The notes under the pieces: generated by a model
What the model was told of the DNA's origin: nothing
The model's database searches: none
What the model saw: the letters and a program-made list of their open reading frames with translations, nothing else
Part shown: piece after piece, positions 60,127 through 64,000 of the stretch
How positions within the stretch are numbered: the first letter of the stretch is position 1
Layout: the number at the start of each line of letters is the position of its first letter
DNA from: Lichenicoccus sp964246745
Lineage (GTDB): Bacteria > Pseudomonadota > Alphaproteobacteria > Acetobacterales > Acetobacteraceae
Assembly: GCA_964246745.1 (NCBI GenBank)
Contig: CAXTRK010000012.1
Location: 1 to 64,000 of the forward strand
DNA: 64,000 bases
Direction of reading: 5' to 3'
Position numbers and translations under genes: made by a program

Positions 60127-60612
60127 TCAGGCGGCGGCAGCCGCCTTGGGCGGCACCGACACGGTGATCGAGCCGCCCGCCTGTTCGATCGCCGCGATCG
60201 CCGCCGCTGAGGCTCCGGACACCGAGAAGCGTACCGCCTGCGTCAGTTCGCCGCTCGCGAGGATACGCACGCCCAAGACCTTGCCGCTGCCGACCAGTCC
60301 CGCCTTGCGAAGCGCCGACTCGTCGATCTCGCTCGCGCTATCGATCTTGCCGTCGACGATCGCTTTTTGCACCGCGCCAAGGTTGACCGGCGCATAGACC
60401 TTGCGGAAGAGGTTGTTGAAGCCGCGCTTCGGCAGGCGACGGTAGATCGGCAACTGACCACCCTCGAAGCCGTTCAGCGACACGCCTTCGCGCGCCTTCT
60501 GACCCTTCACGCCTTTGCCCGACGTCTTGCCCTTGCCCGAGCCAATGCCGCGGCCGAGACGCTTCTTGCGGTAGCGCGAGCCTTCGTTGTCGCGCAGTTC
60601 ATTCAGGTTCAT
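60127..60612 (-). CDS. rplO: 50S ribosomal protein L15
   Basis: 161 residues: MNLNELRDNEGSRYRKKRLGRGIGSGKGKTSGKGVKGQKAR is the L15 N-terminus, and GFEGGQLPIYRRLPKRGFNN follows. The C-terminus is Ala-rich. 3 bp after rpmD. Confidence 0.97.
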   Translation of the reverse strand: MNLNELRDNEGSRYRKKRLGRGIGSGKGKTSGKGVKGQKAREGVSLNGFEGGQLPIYRRLPKRGFNNLFRKVYAPVNLGAVQKAIVDGKIDSASEIDESALRKAGLVGSGKVLGVRILASGELTQAVRFSVSGASAAAIAAIEQAGGSITVSVPPKAAAAA

Positions 60613-60615
60613 GGC

Positions 60616-60828
60616 TCAGTCCTCCACACGCACCAGGTGGGAGACCTTGCGTATCATCCCGCGCACTGCGGCGGTGTTCTCGAGTTCGCGTGTCTTGCCG
60701 ATCCGATCGAGACCAAGGCCGCGCAGCGTGGCCTGCTGGCCCGGCTTCTGACCGTTGCCGGAGCCGGTCTGGGTGATGCGCACGCGCTCGCCCGACAAGC
60801 GCGTGAGTGCGGCGAGTGTCTCAGACAT
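60616..60828 (-). CDS. rpmD: 50S ribosomal protein L30
   Basis: 70 residues: VRITQTGSGNGQKPGQQATLRGLGLDRIGKTRELENTAAVRGMIRKVSHLVRVED covers the L30 fold. The start overlaps the rpsE stop by 8 bp. Confidence 0.95.
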   Translation of the reverse strand: MSETLAALTRLSGERVRITQTGSGNGQKPGQQATLRGLGLDRIGKTRELENTAAVRGMIRKVSHLVRVED

Positions 60829-61435
60829 TGGCCGTCTCCGGCGTTGCCGCGTCCAGGGCCGGAGCCTCGATCACCGGGCCGCCGTCGCGCTTGCCCAGAA
60901 TGTCCGACACCTTCTTGCCGCGTCGGCTCGCCACCGAACGCGGGCTGGCGCAACGTTGCAACGCGTCGAACGTGGCCTTGACCATGTTGTGCGAGTTGCG
61001 GCTGCCGAGCGACTTGGCCACCACGTCGCCGATGCCAAGGCTCTCGAACACCGCGCGCATCGGACCGCCGGCGATGATCCCGGTGCCGGCTTCGGCCGAA
61101 CGCAGCACCACGTGGCCGGCGCCGTAATGGCCGGCGGAGTCGTGATGCAGCGTGCGGCCTTCCTTCATCGGCACGCGGATCATGGTGCGCTTGGCCCGCT
61201 CGGTCGCCTTGCGTATCGCTTCGGGCACCTCGCGCGCCTTGCCGGCGCCGTAGCCGACGCGCCCCTTCTGGTCTCCCACGACCACAAGAGCGGCGAAGGC
61301 GAAACGACGCCCGCCTTTGACCACCTTTGCCACGCGGTTGATGGTGACCAGCTTGTCGACCAGGTCGTCGCCGTCGCGATTATGGTCGCGGTCGCGGCCG
61401 CCGCCCCGACCTCCTTCTCTCGGTTCACGTGCCAT
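60821..61435 (-). CDS. rpsE: 30S ribosomal protein S5
   Basis: 204 residues. An N-terminal Arg/Gly-rich extension of about 20 residues precedes LVDKLVTINRVAKVVKGGRRFAFAALVVVGDQKGRVGYGAGKAREVPEAI, the S5 signature. The C-terminal extension (RDGGPVIEAPALDAATPETANV) is also longer than in E. coli. Confidence 0.96.
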   Translation of the reverse strand: MAREPREGGRGGGRDRDHNRDGDDLVDKLVTINRVAKVVKGGRRFAFAALVVVGDQKGRVGYGAGKAREVPEAIRKATERAKRTMIRVPMKEGRTLHHDSAGHYGAGHVVLRSAEAGTGIIAGGPMRAVFESLGIGDVVAKSLGSRNSHNMVKATFDALQRCASPRSVASRRGKKVSDILGKRDGGPVIEAPALDAATPETANV

Positions 61436-61449
61436 GCGAGAGAGCTCCT

Positions 61450-61827
61450 TCAGAAGGCGAGGCCGCCCTCTCGGGCCGCCTCCGCCAGCGCCTTGACGCG
61501 CCCATGATAGAGATAGGACCCGCGGTCGAAGACCACGCGGCTGACGCCGGCGGCAACCGCGCGCTCGGCGATGAGCTTGCCGACCGCCGCCGCCGCCTCG
61601 GCATTGGCGCCGGTCTTGAGCGCGCCCGACTTGATTTTCTCGCGCAGGCCGGGATCGAGCGATGATGCCGCCGCCACCGTGCGGCCGTTCGCGTCGTCAA
61701 TCACCTGGGCGTGGATATTCTTGCCGGAACGGAACACCGACAGGCGCGGACGCCCACCGCCTTTGCTGCGGAGCTGAAAGCGCAGGCGCGTGCGCCGGCG
61801 CTCCCGCAGATCCTGTTGCGTGCTCAT
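61450..61827 (-). CDS. rplR: 50S ribosomal protein L18
   Basis: 125 residues: RRTRLRFQLRSKGGGRPRLSVFRSGKNIHAQVIDDANGRTVAAASS and the C-terminal VVFDRGSYLYHGRVKALAEAAREGGLAF are standard L18. One-base overlap with the rplF stop (TAATG). Confidence 0.96.
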   Translation of the reverse strand: MSTQQDLRERRRTRLRFQLRSKGGGRPRLSVFRSGKNIHAQVIDDANGRTVAAASSLDPGLREKIKSGALKTGANAEAAAAVGKLIAERAVAAGVSRVVFDRGSYLYHGRVKALAEAAREGGLAF

Positions 61828-62360
61828 TACTTCTTCTTGCCTTCCTTGCGGCGGATGACCTCGTTGTCGTAGCGCACTCCCTTGCCCTTGTAGGGCTCCG
61901 GACCACGGAAGTTGCGTATGTCGAGCGCCACCTGGCCGACGCGCTGCTTGTCGATGCCTTCGACCACAACCGCCGTCGGACGCGGCGCCGTGATCTTGAT
62001 GCCCGGCGGGATCGCATAGACGATGTCGTGCGAGTAGCCGAGATTCATCACCAGGTTGGAGCCCTGCACAGAGGCGCGGTAGCCGGTGCCGGTGATCTCG
62101 AGCGTCTTGCTGTAGCCGGTCGACACGCCTTTGACCATCGAGGCAACCAAAGCGCGCGTGGTGCCCCACATCATCCGGGAGGGCGCCGCCTTGCTGCGCG
62201 GCACCACGCTGACCCGGCCGTCGGCGACGGTGGTCTCGACATGCTCCGAGAGCGGCAGCCGCAGCTCGCCGAGCTTGCCGGTCGCGGTCAGAACGCCGGC
62301 CGCGATCGCCACCTGCACGCCCTGGGGGATCTCGACAGGGTATTTGCCTACACGTGACAT
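61827..62360 (-). CDS. rplF: 50S ribosomal protein L6
   Basis: 177 residues from ATG 62360. MSRVGKYPVEIPQGVQVAI begins the protein; the second domain has IRNFRGPEPYKGKGVRYDNEVIRRKEGKKK, the universal L6 C-terminus. Confidence 0.97.
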   Translation of the reverse strand: MSRVGKYPVEIPQGVQVAIAAGVLTATGKLGELRLPLSEHVETTVADGRVSVVPRSKAAPSRMMWGTTRALVASMVKGVSTGYSKTLEITGTGYRASVQGSNLVMNLGYSHDIVYAIPPGIKITAPRPTAVVVEGIDKQRVGQVALDIRNFRGPEPYKGKGVRYDNEVIRRKEGKKK

Positions 62361-62370
62361 GACGCCCCCC

Positions 62371-62769
62371 TCAGAACACGCGACACAGGACCTCGCCGCC
62401 GACATTGGCGGCGCGAGCCTCTGCATCGCTCAGGACGCCGCGCGGCGTCGACAGAATGGACACACCGAGGCCGGCATAGACCCGCGGCATTTCCCTGATC
62501 TTGGAATACACCCTTCGCCCGGGCTTGGAGACGCGATGGATCTCTTTGATCACCGGCTCGCCATCGGTGTATTTCAGCTCGATGCGCAACTGGGCGATGC
62601 CAGGGCGCAGCTCCTCGGCCTTGAAGCCGCGGATATAGCCCTCGCGGCGCAGCGCGTCGAGCACGCCGGTGCGCAGCTTCGACGCCGGCGAGACGCACGC
62701 GGCATGCCGCGAACGCTGCGCGTTGCGAATGCGGGTGAGCATGTCACCCAGGGGATCGGACATCGACAT
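62371..62769 (-). CDS. rpsH: 30S ribosomal protein S8
   Basis: 132 residues: DPLGDMLTRIRNAQRSRH at the N-terminus and the C-terminal VSILSTPRGVLSDAEARAANVGGEVLCRVF are the S8 signatures. In E. coli S8 represses the spc operon at rplE; no obvious S8-site mimic was identified here. Confidence 0.96.
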   Translation of the reverse strand: MSMSDPLGDMLTRIRNAQRSRHAACVSPASKLRTGVLDALRREGYIRGFKAEELRPGIAQLRIELKYTDGEPVIKEIHRVSKPGRRVYSKIREMPRVYAGLGVSILSTPRGVLSDAEARAANVGGEVLCRVF

Positions 62770-62781
62770 GGCGTGCTCCCC

Positions 62782-63087
62782 TTACCAGCTCGACTTGACC
62801 ATGCCGGGAATCTGGCCGCTGCTGGCCAGATCGCGCAACGCGATGCGGCAGAGCTCGAATTTGCGGTAGTTCGCGTGCGCGCGCCCGGTCAGCTTGCAGC
62901 GCAGCTTGACACGGACGCGGGCGCCGTTGCGCGGCAACTGCGCCAGCTTCATCGACGCCTCGAAACGATCCTCGACCGGCAGCGTGCGATCCATGACGAT
63001 GTTCTTCAGCGACGCACGCTTGCCCTTGTCGCGCGCGGTCATTGCGCGACGCTTGAGGTTGCGATTGACGACGGATGTCTTGGCCAT
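62782..63087 (-). CDS. rpsN: 30S ribosomal protein S14
   Basis: 101 residues from ATG 63087: MAKTSVVNRNLKRRAMTARDK and the C-terminal LTGRAHANYRKFELCRIALRDLASSGQIPGMVKSSW. It is the long, zinc-free (C-minus) form. Confidence 0.97.
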   Translation of the reverse strand: MAKTSVVNRNLKRRAMTARDKGKRASLKNIVMDRTLPVEDRFEASMKLAQLPRNGARVRVKLRCKLTGRAHANYRKFELCRIALRDLASSGQIPGMVKSSW

Positions 63088-63147
63088 AACTACCCTCCGG
63101 AACCTGCGAGGCGCGCACCCCTCGCCGTTTTCCAAAAAAACTTCATT

Positions 63148-63729
63148 TTAGCTGGCGAGAAACGGCAGGTCGAAGCCCTTCAGCAACGCCTTGGCCTCGC
63201 CATCGGTCGCGGCGTTGGTCACGAAGATGATGTCCATGCCGCGCACCTGGTCGACCTTGTCGTAGTTGATCTCGGGGAACACGATCTGCTCCTTCAGGCC
63301 CATGGCGAAGTTGCCGCGTCCATCGAAACCCTTGTTGGCAGGCAGCCCGCGAAAATCGCGCACCCGCGGCATCGCGATCGTCACCAGCCGGTCCAGAAAC
63401 TCGTACATGCGCGCCCGACGTAGCGTCACCTTGCAGCCAATCGGCAGGCCCGCGCGGATTTTGAAGCCGGCGATCGCCTTCTTCGCCACCGTCTTCACCG
63501 GCTTCTGACCGGAGATCAGCATCAGGTCGCCGACCGCGGCGTCAAGTTTCTTCTGATCGGCCGCCGCCTCGCCGACGCCCATGTTGATCACGATCTTTTC
63601 CAAACGCGGCACCTGCATGACGTTCTTGTAGCCGAACTGCTCACGCAGGCTCGCGCGCAACTCACTTTCATAGCGCTGCTGCATGCGTGGTTTTTGCGGC
63701 TCGGGTCTCGCGTTGGTCGTCTCTACCAT
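63148..63729 (-). CDS. rplE: 50S ribosomal protein L5
   Basis: 193 residues from ATG 63729. LEKIVINMGVGEAAADQKKLDAAVGDLMLISGQKPV and FPEINYDKVDQVRGMDIIFVTNA are diagnostic L5 segments. The N-terminus carries about 15 extra residues. 60 bp upstream of rpsN, the widest gap in the spc run. Confidence 0.96.
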   Translation of the reverse strand: MVETTNARPEPQKPRMQQRYESELRASLREQFGYKNVMQVPRLEKIVINMGVGEAAADQKKLDAAVGDLMLISGQKPVKTVAKKAIAGFKIRAGLPIGCKVTLRRARMYEFLDRLVTIAMPRVRDFRGLPANKGFDGRGNFAMGLKEQIVFPEINYDKVDQVRGMDIIFVTNAATDGEAKALLKGFDLPFLAS

Positions 63730-63739
63730 GACCGGGTCC

Positions 63740-64000
63740 TCAGCCTTCGATAATCTGTCCGGTCGCCTTCGCGACACGGACCTTGCGGCCGTCATCCAGC
63801 ACGCGGAAGCCGACCTTGGTCGGCTTGCCGCTTGCGGGATCGACCAGCTTGAGATTGGACAAGTCGATCGACGCTTCGCGCTCGACAATGCCGCCCTGCT
63901 CGCCCATGCCCTTCGGCTTGGTATGGCGCTTGGCAATACGAACCCCTCGTACTACGGCGCGTCCTGCGGCCGGCAGCACGCTGAGCACCTCGCCCTGCTT
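63740..64000 (-). CDS. rplX: 50S ribosomal protein L24 (partial, N-terminus beyond the window)
   Basis: The C-terminal 86 or so residues are present: the KOW-region remainder KQGEVLSVLPAAGRAVVRGV, then KRHTKPKGMGEQGGIVEREASIDLSNLKLVDPASGKPTKVGFRVLDDGRKVRVAKATGQII. Residues before about 18 lie past position 64000. 10 bp before rplE. Confidence 0.95.
   Translation of the reverse strand, partial: KQGEVLSVLPAAGRAVVRGVRIAKRHTKPKGMGEQGGIVEREASIDLSNLKLVDPASGKPTKVGFRVLDDGRKVRVAKATGQIIEG

Overview
The window is GC-rich chromosomal DNA from an alphaproteobacterium. I would guess Acetobacteraceae or a close Rhodospirillales relative. The reasons are a CcrM-type cell-cycle methyltransferase, a long trifunctional PutA with an N-terminal DNA-binding domain, the standard spc/alpha ribosomal order ending secY-adk-rpsM-rpsK-rpoA-rplQ without rpmJ or rpsD, and an RpoA and ribosomal protein style close to acetic acid bacteria. 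The family-level placement is inference. No tRNA, rRNA or CRISPR array was seen.

Layout. 0-3 kb: a molybdate/tungstate importer with fused permease and ATPase plus its binding protein. 3-10.3 kb: a Tat-exported ferritin-like protein, a TonB-dependent receptor with a Zur-box-like element in front of it, a LysR regulator divergent from an extradiol dioxygenase and an azoreductase, a Fur-family (Zur-like) regulator, and thioesterase II. 10.3-19.8 kb: an outer-membrane barrel/CopC/CopD cassette, DUF2278, AnmK, a Rap1a-like secreted protein, TenA, and an EmrB/EmrA/NodT-type efflux operon. 19.8-23.1 kb: a tricorn-like protease. 23.2-23.9 kb: a HigBA toxin-antitoxin pair with an operator dyad. 24-30.5 kb: a proline catabolism island (putA-gdh operon, divergent amino-acid permease, GTTGCA PutA sites between them). 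30.5-36 kb: small membrane proteins, CcrM, RNase HII, CsbD and an MFS exporter. 36.2-45.7 kb: an MdtABC-type RND efflux operon with its own outer-membrane factor. 45.7-51.8 kb: a plastic zone with stress peptides, several decayed genes, a transposase-less transposon carrying a PhzF-family gene, an IS end remnant and a BrnT toxin-antitoxin pair. 51.8-55.6 kb: a HugZ-like protein, Kup and a quinone-oxidoreductase-type dehydrogenase. 55.6-64 kb: the ribosomal protein/secY/adk/rpoA cluster, cut off inside rplX at the right edge.

How the parts fit together. Proline enters through the permease at 29159 (inferred substrate), is oxidised to glutamate by PutA, and glutamate is deaminated to 2-oxoglutarate by the co-transcribed dehydrogenase. 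PutA itself probably represses both directions through the GTTGCA sites. The Zur-like regulator probably controls its own promoter and the TonB receptor. The two tripartite pumps each have inner-membrane, periplasmic and outer-membrane parts encoded together.

Most unusual object: a 1,382-bp element at 48807-50188. It has perfect 6-bp target duplications and collinear 139-bp terminal inverted repeats, each built of six degenerate sub-repeats. It has no transposase and a single passenger gene, so it looks like a mobile insertion cassette. Around it lie at least three genes with internal deletions or truncations.
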